64,000 nt of DNA, taken from positions 248,001 through 312,000 of the forward strand of contig JACKAU010000011.1 in the NCBI GenBank assembly GCA_020634855.1. The letters are read 5' to 3'. Of the stretch, positions 54,736 through 63,190 are shown in pieces (position 1 is the first letter of the stretch; each line of letters begins with the position of its first letter). The notes under the pieces are model-generated. The model was not told where the DNA came from, made no database searches, and saw nothing but the letters and a program-made list of their open reading frames with translations. Made by a program: the position numbers and the translations under genes. The DNA is from Anaerolineales bacterium. Lineage in GTDB: Bacteria > Chloroflexota > Anaerolineae > 4572-78 > J111.

Positions 54736-55989
54736 GTGAATACATTATCAGTAGTCATTCCCGCACTCAATGAAGAAGATGGTATCGCCGACATCATTGA
54801 ACGAGTGTTATCGACTAAAGATGATCTAAAGAAAGCGGGCGTTGAAGATTTGGAATTAATTGTCGTTGATGATGGCTCCAAAGATCGCACACCTGAAATT
54901 ATTAAAAGTTATCCAGAGGTCGTGCTGATCCAGCATCCAGTCAACCGGGGCTACGGCGCGGCAATTAAAACCGGTTTCCGCCACGCTCGAGGCAACCTGC
55001 TGGCTTTTCTTGATGCCGACGGCACTTACCCGCCGGAATATTATCCGCAGTTGTGCCGCCCGATTGTCGAAGATAACGCTGATCTCGTCATCGGTTCTCG
55101 TATGGCTGGCGCCGACAGTGAAATGCCGCTGGTCCGCCGTATCGGCAACACCATTTTTGCTACACTGGTTAGCATCATCAGCAACCGCCGAGTAACCGAC
55201 AGCGCCAGCGGCCAGCGAGTGCTTCGCCGCGACATTCTGTCTAATCTCTACCCGCTGCCCGACGGCCTTAACTTCACGCCGGTGATGAGCACTCGCGCCA
55301 TGCATGAGCAAATCAAAGTAGTTGAAGTTCCCATTCCTTACCTGGAACGGGTTGGTCGCTCAAAACTAAGTGTTGTCGAAGACGGTATGCGCTTTCTTAA
55401 TTCTATTTTAATGACGGCGCTCACCTACAATCCCACCCGCATTCTGGGCATGATTGGAACCACAATGATGGGTCTTGGCTTGTTATCCGGTCTGTACCGA
55501 ACCGTCACGCGCAGCAAAGCGTCCCGCAAAGACTCCCAATTGGTCTCGTGGTTTGCCGGTTTGGTCCTGGCTTCGGCCGGAGCCAGCATCTTCTCGATAG
55601 GGGCGCTATTTAACTACGTTGTATCAATCTTCCACAAACGCCCCGTTCGCCAGGGCGTGTTTGGAACCCCAATTTTCAAAGAACCCCTGGAAAGTCGCTT
55701 TGGTTGGTTAGGTGTCGGCGCTATTATAAGCGGTATGCTGTTCTACAGTGTTGACGTATGGCGGCGCTGGAACAAGCCCCGCAGCCAAGATGTGGCGCCC
55801 TGGTTTATACCTGCCGCCAGCACCATTATGGTCTTAACTGGAATTCAATTGATCGCTTCCTGGCTCCTATCACTTGTTCTAGGAGAACTGAGTCGGCGCG
55901 AAGCACAAACTGAAGTCGATTTAGGGCAGTTGACACAAGTAACTGAGGAGCAAAAAGAAACTTCCTCACCCGCTAATGTTGTAGTTTAG
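54736..55989 (+). CDS. GT2-family glycosyltransferase with C-terminal membrane region
   Basis: 417 residues. GT2 catalytic domain (1-220): LSVVIPALNEEDGIADIIERV, IVVDDGSKDRTPEII, the DXD in LAFLDADGTYPPEYYP and DSASGQRVLRRDIL. It is followed by about four membrane helices, as in polyprenyl-phosphate mannosyl/glucosyl transferases of the DPM1/GtrB type. A clear TAGGAGGTA site precedes the start. The open frame shows no disturbance, unlike the related pseudogene at 38911. Confidence 0.88.
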   Translation: MNTLSVVIPALNEEDGIADIIERVLSTKDDLKKAGVEDLELIVVDDGSKDRTPEIIKSYPEVVLIQHPVNRGYGAAIKTGFRHARGNLLAFLDADGTYPPEYYPQLCRPIVEDNADLVIGSRMAGADSEMPLVRRIGNTIFATLVSIISNRRVTDSASGQRVLRRDILSNLYPLPDGLNFTPVMSTRAMHEQIKVVEVPIPYLERVGRSKLSVVEDGMRFLNSILMTALTYNPTRILGMIGTTMMGLGLLSGLYRTVTRSKASRKDSQLVSWFAGLVLASAGASIFSIGALFNYVVSIFHKRPVRQGVFGTPIFKEPLESRFGWLGVGAIISGMLFYSVDVWRRWNKPRSQDVAPWFIPAASTIMVLTGIQLIASWLLSLVLGELSRREAQTEVDLGQLTQVTEEQKETSSPANVVV

Positions 55990-56173
55990 TAGCGTTTGTA
56001 AGATTTAAGGCGACCGTCACTTAACACCCTAAATGTACAGTAGGCAGTACCTACTGCACACTATATTTAGTAGCAAAAAGTGACTATCACCTATTTTCGG
56101 TAATGGCTAATAAATCCGTTATACACAGAGAAGAAAAATGAATTTGATCAGCGTTGCTTGAGGAGGATACACC

Positions 56174-56269
56174 GTGTCGACAAGTAAAGAAATCAAATGG
56201 GTTAATTTAGGAACCCGTCCCATAAAAAATTACGGCCAGCCGAGTTTCCTGACATTAGTGCTCTTATGA
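56174..56269 (+). CDS. 31-residue open frame with strong ribosome binding site, coupled to the radical SAM gene
   Basis: GAGGAGG lies eight bases before a GTG start; the frame encodes a 31-residue peptide beginning MSTSKEIKWVNLGTRP and stops in a TGA that overlaps the ATG of the downstream radical SAM gene (ATGA). The radical SAM gene itself has no evident ribosome binding site, so this frame may be a translated leader that delivers ribosomes to it. Alternatively it is the eroded end of another gene. Not recognised. Confidence 0.45.
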   Translation: MSTSKEIKWVNLGTRPIKNYGQPSFLTLVLL

Positions 56270-57813
56270 AACAACCGACCGAGGCGAAAGAACGAAGTTC
56301 GGAAACAGTCGATGTACTACTGGTCAACCCGCCAACTCCGGATGGCGGCATCTGGATCCGGTCTCAACACCGGGTAGGCCGCCGATCTCGTGAAAACATG
56401 GTTTGGCCTCAGGTTGAGTTGGCTACCTTCGCAGCCTGCCTTAGTCCAGAATACAAGATTGAAGTGGTCGATGCCAATGCAATGCGCATGAGTTGGGCTG
56501 AATTTGAAGAGCTTTTATCGAAGAAGAAACCAAAATACTATCTAACTCAAGTAACGGCCCCAACCCTAACCAATGACATGTACGGCATCTTTCTGGCCAA
56601 GAGTAAAGGGTCGGTAACCATTGCCTTCGGAACCCACGTGACCCCTAACACCTTTAATACTATGATCGATTATCCGGCTGTTGATTATGTTATCCGGGGC
56701 GAACCGGAACTAACCCTGCGCGAATTGATTGATGCGTTAGATGGCAAGACCGCTTCCAACAAACATATGACATATCTCATGGAAAAAACCGATCCGACCT
56801 GGAAGCCTATCTCTGATGAAGCGGTCGCTAAAGGTGATTTAAGCTCGATCAACGGGCTGGGCTGGCGGCAAAACGGGCAAATCAAAATGAACCCGGATCG
56901 CCCCTTCATCCCGGATCTGAACGAACTGCCTTTGCCTATGCATGAACTACTGCCTCTGAATGAGTACCGGCTGCCGCTGATCAAAGGGCCTTATGCCTTT
57001 GTGGTACCCAGCCGCGGCTGCCCGGCCGGTTGTAAATACTGCATCAAGCACGTCAGTTACAACTACTCGGTTCGGATTCGCACGGCGGAAAACGTATTGG
57101 AAGAATTGTGGCATCTGAAAAAGCAAGGCATCAACAATGTTATGTTTTATGCCGATCTGTTCACCGTCAACCGGGAACAGGTAATCGATATCTGCAAGGC
57201 CATGATCAAAGCCAATATCAATATGAAGTGGATGTGCAACAGCCGGGTTGACTATGTTGATGAAGAAATGCTGTCAATGATGGGCCAGGCCGGCTGTCAT
57301 ATGATCTCCTGGGGCATTGAGTCCGGTTCTGAGGAAGTATTGAAGCGCGCCAGAAAAGGGGCCAATCCGGCCAAAGCCCAACAAGCTTTAACCTGGGCCC
57401 GAAAAGCCGGCATCAAAAACTTTGGTTACTTCATCATCGGTCTACCGGGTGAAACGGAAGAAACTATCCAAGAAACCATTACATTTTCAAAAACGTTACC
57501 GCTGAACGTAGCCATCTTCCACATTGCAGCGCCCTATCCAGGAACCCCCTTCTTCTACGAAGTGGTCGAAAATGGCTGGTTCCGACCCGGTACCAACTGG
57601 GAAGAAGTTGATATGGATAAATCTACCGTACTGGATTACAGCGAAATTGGTTTGACGGCAGAACGCCTCAACTACTGGCAAAAGCGGGCCACGCGTGAGT
57701 GGGTACTGCGTCCAGAGCCAATCTGGACCATCGTTAGAGGACTTAATACCTGGCAAGGCTTCAAAAGTGCTGTCAGCGCAGGTGTACAAACACTGTCATT
57801 TATTCGCGGTTAA
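56266..57813 (+). CDS. B12-binding-domain radical SAM protein
   Basis: 515 residues. The N-terminal cobalamin-binding-type Rossmann domain (about 12-160) has VDVLLVNPPTPDGG and YVIRGEPELTLREL, without a definite DXHXXG signature. The radical SAM domain (about 240-440) has the cluster motif in SRGCPAGCKYCIKH (CXXXCXXC), MWMCNSRVDYVDEEML-like strand 4 residues, and GIESGSEEVLKRARKG. It is of the class that modifies sugars, lipids or natural products; the actual reaction is unknown. The start overlaps the small upstream frame by four bases. Confidence 0.87.
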   Translation: MKQPTEAKERSSETVDVLLVNPPTPDGGIWIRSQHRVGRRSRENMVWPQVELATFAACLSPEYKIEVVDANAMRMSWAEFEELLSKKKPKYYLTQVTAPTLTNDMYGIFLAKSKGSVTIAFGTHVTPNTFNTMIDYPAVDYVIRGEPELTLRELIDALDGKTASNKHMTYLMEKTDPTWKPISDEAVAKGDLSSINGLGWRQNGQIKMNPDRPFIPDLNELPLPMHELLPLNEYRLPLIKGPYAFVVPSRGCPAGCKYCIKHVSYNYSVRIRTAENVLEELWHLKKQGINNVMFYADLFTVNREQVIDICKAMIKANINMKWMCNSRVDYVDEEMLSMMGQAGCHMISWGIESGSEEVLKRARKGANPAKAQQALTWARKAGIKNFGYFIIGLPGETEETIQETITFSKTLPLNVAIFHIAAPYPGTPFFYEVVENGWFRPGTNWEEVDMDKSTVLDYSEIGLTAERLNYWQKRATREWVLRPEPIWTIVRGLNTWQGFKSAVSAGVQTLSFIRG

Positions 57814-57853
57814 CACAATGTAAGTCAAGTCTCTACGCATTTTTTCAACTAAC

Positions 57854-57884
57854 CTAACTACTATGATTACAGTATAGTAGTTAG
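57854..57884. repeat. 11-bp inverted repeat
   Basis: CTAACTACTAT and ATAGTAGTTAG around a 9-base spacer, 40 bp after the radical SAM stop. Could be part of the transcript end or an operator for the GtrA gene. Confidence 0.45.
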
Positions 57885-57908
57885 CCGACGAAACTTCTAG
57901 AACAATTA

Positions 57909-57945
57909 AGAGAATAGAGCTTGTCAGTGATAAGCTCTATTCTCT
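57909..57945 (+). terminator. terminator-like hairpin after the radical SAM gene
   Basis: A perfect 14-bp stem AGAGAATAGAGCTT/AAGCTCTATTCTCT with a 9-base loop. No T-run follows, so it may act with a factor or protect the 3' end. Confidence 0.55.
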
Positions 57946-57973
57946 GTAAATACATTAAAGTAAACAAGACATT

Positions 57974-58473
57974 ATGCAGCATATTCTCAATGCGTCGGAT
58001 AAGCGGATAATATCTCTGGCCACCGCTATTGGTGTACTAAAAAACCAAAAGCTAAGAAAGAAGCCAAAAGGTTTATCAAATACGGTATCGTCGGGGTATT
58101 AGGGACCATCATCGATTTCAGCATCCTAAATTTTCTTATCTTTGTGGTAGGCTGGAGTACCCCGTTCGGTAAATTGATGGCAAATATTGTTTCCACAAGT
58201 GTCGCAATTATTAGTAATTTTGTTTGCCATCGCGCTTGGACTTTTCCTGAGTCCCAATCTCGTAAAAAAAGAACTCAGCTTGCCCAATTTACGATTGTCT
58301 CGCTGGTTGGCTTACTTCTTAACACTCTCGTATTCTACCTGGTCAGCCATTATGTCTTTGAGTTATTTTTTCCAATGGCGATAGCCGTGCAATTGGCCAA
58401 AGCGACGGCTTCGGTAGTTATACTTTTTTGGAACTTCGGGGCTAACCGGGTGTGGACATATCGAAACTTGTAA
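57974..58473 (+). pseudogene. GtrA-family membrane protein, frameshifted at an A run
   Basis: The coherent part reads KKEAKRFIKYGIVGVLGTII, then DFSILNFLIFVVGW, NIVSTSVAIISNFVCHRAWTF and NFGANRVWTYR: four membrane helices of the GtrA/DPMS-like family, which help move polyprenyl-linked sugars. No start codon precedes the first helix in that frame before a stop at about 58000. An ATG at 57974 in the neighbouring frame leads into a run of six A residues at about 58039; a seventh A would join the two frames. So either a one-base deletion or a sequencing error. Without correction only a truncated protein from a GTG at 58144 could be made. Confidence 0.72.
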
Positions 58474-58656
58474 AGCCAGATATTATCTAGTCTTACTACT
58501 GTATATCCTTTCAATTCGATACATTCTGTAACTCCAACAGTTGCCACTGGGATATCAATCCGCCTCAAAATTACAGGCGGTACGAGACTATGGCCAATGT
58601 TTTCCGTTGGCTGTCGAAAATATGGAACCCTTTGTAACCTAAAGAAAGTAAAACTT

Positions 58657-60399
58657 ATGAATACAGATATCCAGGTCAAAGATTTTAGTCAACCTAGTTC
58701 CTACAACGGCAGTAGTTGGGCGAATCAAGCCATTTCGAAGATCAAAAATATTGAACAGGAAACTGTTCTCCAATATTCCCTTCTTATTACAATTACGGTT
58801 GTTGCGTTAGTCCTACGCTTTTACAAACTTGGAGAATGGAGTTTTTGGATTGAGGAACACCATTCATACAGGCATTCTACTAATGTTACTCTCTCTATCG
58901 AAAATCTGTTCAACATTCGCAGACCGTTCTATATGCTCAGCAAATTCACTTTGGATTACCTGGGCTGGAATGAGTTCAACAGCCGAATCATCCCAGCAAT
59001 TGTAGGAACTATAACCATTCCTGTTATTTATTGGTTGACAAAAAAATTGTTTGGGGTCTGGGTAGCTCTTTTGGCTGCTACTTTATTAGCTATTTCCCCG
59101 TGGCATTTGTATTGGTCTCAAAACTTCAGGTTTTACACGTTGTTTTTGTTAACATTTAATGTTGCGTTTTTTGCCTTTTTTTGGGGGTTAGAAAAAGATG
59201 ATATCCGGTATTTTATCCTATCAATTGTATTCATTGGGGCCGCTGCTTTAGTTCAAGGCCCGGTCGCTGTCTTTCTTATTCCCATATTAGCAATGTATAT
59301 TTTACTGTTAAAACTCTTGCCATTTGGAAAACCACCAGGATTGCGCAGTAAATATTTAGTTTTACCCATAGTTTTATTGTTTATAGGCTACGTTGTCTAC
59401 GAGAGTTACAATATCCTTTTAAAAGGAAACGCTTCCGTCATATCTGAGGTATATTACCTTTTTATCAATCAATCAACTGCGTCCTTTGTTGGATATGCCA
59501 ATCCTTACATTATGCTAACCTCTGTCATCTACTATATTGGCACTCCTTTAGCATTCTTAGCCTTAGTCGGCACAATTTACTTACTTAAAGAAAAATCGCG
59601 AGCCGGACTTTTCGTGGCAGTCGGTGCGTTCGGTCTTCTATTCATTTTTATGGTATTGACATTATTTGCCAGTACAGCCAACCGTTATGTGTTTATGTCG
59701 CTACCCTGTTGGATAATTTTAGGGTCGGTAGCGATCAAGGAAATGTTTGTAGGAACCAAAAGCTTCACAACTAAAATCGTAATAGCAGGTGTTTTGTTTA
59801 GCCTTTTGATCTTATCGTTGAAAGATCCGGTTATCGAAGATATCATTTACTACAGTGGAAAAGATTCTTATTTTTACATGTTTGTTATAGCAGGAGGAAT
59901 GATTTGCGCACTGGCTCCAATATTATTCATTTGGCTTCTAAGGGCACCTCTCCAGAATAAGTATTTCCTGGCATTAGTATTAAGCATTTTATCTCTTACT
60001 ATCCTGCATCCAATCTTAAGCACCATTATGTATTTTAACTTTCAGCATGGTCACCGGGATAATTGGAAGGCTGTGGCAGCAGTTGTCAAAGAAAGCAAGG
60101 TGGATGACGAAAGCCTTTTCACATTTACCCCTCAGTTATCAGACTATTACATTGGAGGGCAAGCTGGTGAGGTAACTGCTAGCAATCTAGAAACAGCAAT
60201 AAATAGTGATAAAAGCTTTTGGCTTATAGAGACAGAGGGTATTGATCGACAAATTATTGTTGGCTATGGAGAATGGTTGGTGAACCATTGCGAAACGGTA
60301 GGAAATTGGGATCAATTTACCGCTGGAAGAGACTGGAGAATGCGGGCGCATCACTGTACACCTAATCAGTCAAACCAAACTCATATTGACACAAATTAG
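58657..60399 (+). CDS. polytopic membrane glycosyltransferase (GT39/ArnT-like, GT-C)
   Basis: About 580 residues with roughly a dozen hydrophobic segments. The first extracytoplasmic loop has LGEWSFWIEEHHSY, where the acidic pair matches the catalytic region of dolichyl/undecaprenyl-phosphate-sugar-dependent GT-C enzymes, followed by FNSRIIPAIVGTITIPVIYWL and the PWHLYWSQNFRFYTLFLL segment typical of the family. A soluble C-terminal domain of about 110 residues follows. The ATG at 58657 is preceded by AAGAAAG. Together with GT2 and GtrA neighbours it would move sugar from polyprenyl phosphate to an acceptor outside the membrane. Confidence 0.82.
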   Translation: MNTDIQVKDFSQPSSYNGSSWANQAISKIKNIEQETVLQYSLLITITVVALVLRFYKLGEWSFWIEEHHSYRHSTNVTLSIENLFNIRRPFYMLSKFTLDYLGWNEFNSRIIPAIVGTITIPVIYWLTKKLFGVWVALLAATLLAISPWHLYWSQNFRFYTLFLLTFNVAFFAFFWGLEKDDIRYFILSIVFIGAAALVQGPVAVFLIPILAMYILLLKLLPFGKPPGLRSKYLVLPIVLLFIGYVVYESYNILLKGNASVISEVYYLFINQSTASFVGYANPYIMLTSVIYYIGTPLAFLALVGTIYLLKEKSRAGLFVAVGAFGLLFIFMVLTLFASTANRYVFMSLPCWIILGSVAIKEMFVGTKSFTTKIVIAGVLFSLLILSLKDPVIEDIIYYSGKDSYFYMFVIAGGMICALAPILFIWLLRAPLQNKYFLALVLSILSLTILHPILSTIMYFNFQHGHRDNWKAVAAVVKESKVDDESLFTFTPQLSDYYIGGQAGEVTASNLETAINSDKSFWLIETEGIDRQIIVGYGEWLVNHCETVGNWDQFTAGRDWRMRAHHCTPNQSNQTHIDTN

Positions 60400-60451
60400 A
60401 AACCTTCATTACTCAGTCATATTAACCCTCTCTTCAAAGGAGAATGTATTC

Positions 60452-61450
60452 ATGATTATCACCCGAACCCCTCTGCGTATTAGCTTTGCCGGCGGCGGCA
60501 GCGATCTGCCTGCGTTTTACGAACACGAACGTGGCGCAGTAGTCAGCACCGCCATAGACAAATATATTTACATTAATGTCAACCCCAAATTTGATCACAA
60601 AATCCGGGCCAGTTACTCTGTTACCGAAATTGTCGATACGGTAGATGAACTTCAACATGAATTAATCCGCGAGGCGCTCTATCTACTCAACCTCAAAGAA
60701 GGTATCGAAATCACCTCTATTTCCGATATTCCATCTAAGGGAACGGGCTTAGGTTCATCCAGCAGTTATACGGTGGGCCTTTTGAATGCCCTGTATGCTT
60801 ACAGAGGCCATATGGCCGGTGCTGAAAGATTAGCTTCGGAAGCCTGTCATATTGAAATTGATCGTTGTCACAAACCTATCGGCAAACAAGATCAATACAT
60901 TGCAGCCTATGGCGGTTTGCAATATATACGATTCAATTCGGACGGCAGCGTTTATACCGATCCGGTTATTTGCTCACCGGCTACTCGAAAAATCTTGCAC
61001 AGCAGATTGCTATTACTTTATACTGGCTTGACCCGTAGCGCCGATAACATCCTATCTGAACAAACTAAAGAAACCCGCTCCAGCGAAGAAAAGCGAGCCT
61101 CATTAAAATACATGGTCAACTTAGCTGATCAACTATGTGAAGCGTTGGGTCGTGATGAAATTAACGCCTTTGGCGAAATTTTACACGCCGGTTGGTTGGA
61201 AAAGCGAAAGCTAGCCACTAATATCAGCAATGAACGTATTGACGACTGGTATAATCGAGGACGCATGGCCGGAGCAATTGGCGGCAAACTGTTAGGCGCG
61301 GGTGGGGGTGGCTTTATACTGTTCTTTGCCGATCCGGCCTACCACACCGATATTTGTCGCGCCTTGCCAGAATTAACGCGTGTTCCTTTCAACTTTTGCC
61401 CTCAAGGAAGTAAGGTGATTTATGTCGAAGAGAACGGCTACCAACCATAA
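60452..61450 (+). CDS. hddA: D-glycero-alpha-D-manno-heptose-7-phosphate kinase
   Basis: GHMP kinase of about 332 residues starting at the ATG at 60452 behind AAAGGAGA. MIITRTPLRISFAGGGSDLPAFY is the characteristic opening of HddA-type kinases; the ATP loop is KGTGLGSSSSYTVGLLNAL and the third motif GGKLLGAGGGGFILFF. It phosphorylates heptose 7-phosphate at C1, giving the alpha 1,7-bisphosphate that GmhB dephosphorylates on the way to a GDP-heptose. Fucokinase-like relatives share these motifs, but gmhA and gmhB in the window support HddA. Confidence 0.9.
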   Translation: MIITRTPLRISFAGGGSDLPAFYEHERGAVVSTAIDKYIYINVNPKFDHKIRASYSVTEIVDTVDELQHELIREALYLLNLKEGIEITSISDIPSKGTGLGSSSSYTVGLLNALYAYRGHMAGAERLASEACHIEIDRCHKPIGKQDQYIAAYGGLQYIRFNSDGSVYTDPVICSPATRKILHSRLLLLYTGLTRSADNILSEQTKETRSSEEKRASLKYMVNLADQLCEALGRDEINAFGEILHAGWLEKRKLATNISNERIDDWYNRGRMAGAIGGKLLGAGGGGFILFFADPAYHTDICRALPELTRVPFNFCPQGSKVIYVEENGYQP

Positions 61451-61598
61451 TTTAGAAAACCTGCCAACGCCAGTTTTGTTAACTTTCGGCTATGCTGTCT
61501 ATGGGTGTCGATATAGGCCATTTTTTGATGCGACCACATAGCAAAATCAATCAGGTTTGAACCTATGGACTCAAAGTAATAAGGATACAAATTACCAG

Positions 61599-61971
61599 AT
61601 GAGCATTAAGCCATTCAATCGACTACGTCGTGCAATTCGACTAAACAAGAAAGGCCGCGTGGCAAAGGCGGCTATCTTGATGTACCATCACGTCGCGGAG
61701 TTTGAGTTAGATCCCTGAGGATTGGCTGTCTCTCCTTGTCATTTCGCCGAACAACTGGAGATCATTCGTCAACTGGGCCAGCCTCTATCGCTGCATCAAC
61801 TTGTGGAGGCTCATAAATCAGGTGAGGTCCCACACCGGGCGGTGGTGATTACGTTTGATGATGGGTATAAGAATAACCTCTATAACGCCAAGCCGTTATT
61901 GGAGCAGTTTAATATACCGGCTACTGTCTTCGTAACCAGTGATTATGTTGATCAAAATTTCATTAACAAAG
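61599..61971 (+). pseudogene. polysaccharide deacetylase (NodB-type), nonsense mutation and truncation
   Basis: From the ATG at 61599: AILMYHHVAEFELDP, then TGA at 61716-61718 where relatives usually have a Trp or similar residue, then in the same frame CHFAEQLEIIRQL, VITFDDGYKNNLYNAKPLLEQF (metal-binding Asp pair) and IPATVFVTSDYVDQNF. The frame ends at the left end of the IS element (61972). The remaining NodB motifs are absent, also on the far side of the element, so the 3' half has been lost. Confidence 0.8.
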
Positions 61972-63170
61972 CCCCCCGTGGGTTGACAAAGGGATAACAA
62001 CCGTTATCGTGGTCAGAAACCCAGGGGGCAAAGAATGAGCAACGAAGCACGATTATTTCAGACGGTTGCTAGAACGGTCAAGAAGTTTTTACCCGGGATG
62101 TTAGAAGCAAACCGGATCAGTTTGGCCTATCTGATAACAGGCATCCTAGCGAGTAAGGCCGTGCAGCTACGTCAAGTGGCCAGTAAGGTGGTCTATCCTG
62201 GTAAAGAAACGAGTCTGGTTGAACGCTTCCGGCGCTTTTTACAAAATGAAAACATTGTGGTTAAGACCGAGTTCAACCCCTTTTGGGAGCTAATATTGTC
62301 AGCGTTGAGCCAGAGCCAACTGGTTTTGGCCATCGATAGTACCAAAGTGGGCGGTGGTTGCATTTGCCTGATGGTCAGTGTGGTCTACAAAAGCCGGGCG
62401 TTACCCGTCTGTTGGGTTGTCTTCAAAGGTCGCAAGGGCCACAGTTCGACTGACATCCAATTGGCTTTAATGAAAACGCTGAAGTCCTTGTTGCCAGCCG
62501 AGCTGGCTATCATCCTCTTGGGCGATGGCGAGTTCGATGGCAGTGAGTTAGTGACCTGGTTTGAGCAACAGACCACCTGGCGCTATGTCTGCCGCACAGC
62601 CAACCGGCTCTTGATTGAACATCAGAACGACTGGCGGCCTCTAGCTGAGATAGAGTTGGCTCCAGAAGAGGAAACCTTTTTGACCGATACTCTGTTTACT
62701 CAGACGGGACAAGTCGGCCCGGTCAATATCCTGGTCGTCTGGCCCAACAAAGTCAAAGAACACTGGTTTTTCGTGACCAATTTTACTGACCCCGACCAGG
62801 CTAGAAATTGGTATCGAAAACGGTTTTCAATTGAAACCCTCTTTTCTGATGTCAAAGGACGGGGTTTCAACCTGGATAAAACCCGTATCTGGAAACCGGA
62901 ACGGCTCTATCGGCTGATTTTTGCTGTCGCTATCGCCTACATCTTTACTGTTTTCCTGGGCGTGGACCTCATTGTGCGGGGTCCGTTTGAGAAATTGTTC
63001 CGTACCGATCGATTTTATCACAGCTTATTTCAGCTTGGCCTAAGCCATCTCAATCATTTGCTCAAAACCTGTTTGCCCATTCCCGACCTTGGACCTTTAA
63101 CACCTCCTGACTCATTTGAACATGTTGTTCTGGCTTGTTGATTTTTTTCCTTCTTGTCAAACCTTGTGGG
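61972..63170 (+). mobile_element. IS4-like element
   Basis: Imperfect terminal inverted repeats CCCCCGTGGGTTGACAA (61973-61989) and CCCACAAGGTTTGACAA (complement of 63154-63170), 13 of 17 matching. No target duplication is visible; the sequences on the two sides belong to unrelated genes, so insertion was followed by deletion or recombination. Confidence 0.72.
62035..63141 (+). CDS. IS4-like DDE transposase
   Basis: 368 residues, intact frame. Catalytic region: LVLAIDSTKVGGGC (first Asp), IILLGDGEFDGSELVTWF (second Asp) and WYRKRFSIETLFSDVKGRGFNLDKTRI, the IS4 Y(2)R(3)E(6)K signature holding the Glu. The N-terminal helix bundle (RISLAYLITGILASKAVQLRQVA) is as in IS4-type proteins. It could still be active with the flanking inverted repeats. 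Confidence 0.85.
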   Translation: MSNEARLFQTVARTVKKFLPGMLEANRISLAYLITGILASKAVQLRQVASKVVYPGKETSLVERFRRFLQNENIVVKTEFNPFWELILSALSQSQLVLAIDSTKVGGGCICLMVSVVYKSRALPVCWVVFKGRKGHSSTDIQLALMKTLKSLLPAELAIILLGDGEFDGSELVTWFEQQTTWRYVCRTANRLLIEHQNDWRPLAEIELAPEEETFLTDTLFTQTGQVGPVNILVVWPNKVKEHWFFVTNFTDPDQARNWYRKRFSIETLFSDVKGRGFNLDKTRIWKPERLYRLIFAVAIAYIFTVFLGVDLIVRGPFEKLFRTDRFYHSLFQLGLSHLNHLLKTCLPIPDLGPLTPPDSFEHVVLAC

Positions 63171-63190
63171 TATATGTTAATGAAACATTC

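Noticed and set aside
61716..61718. TGA as selenocysteine in the deacetylase
   Set aside because: The position is not catalytic in NodB proteins, no selenocysteine insertion hairpin is evident, and the gene is truncated anyway.
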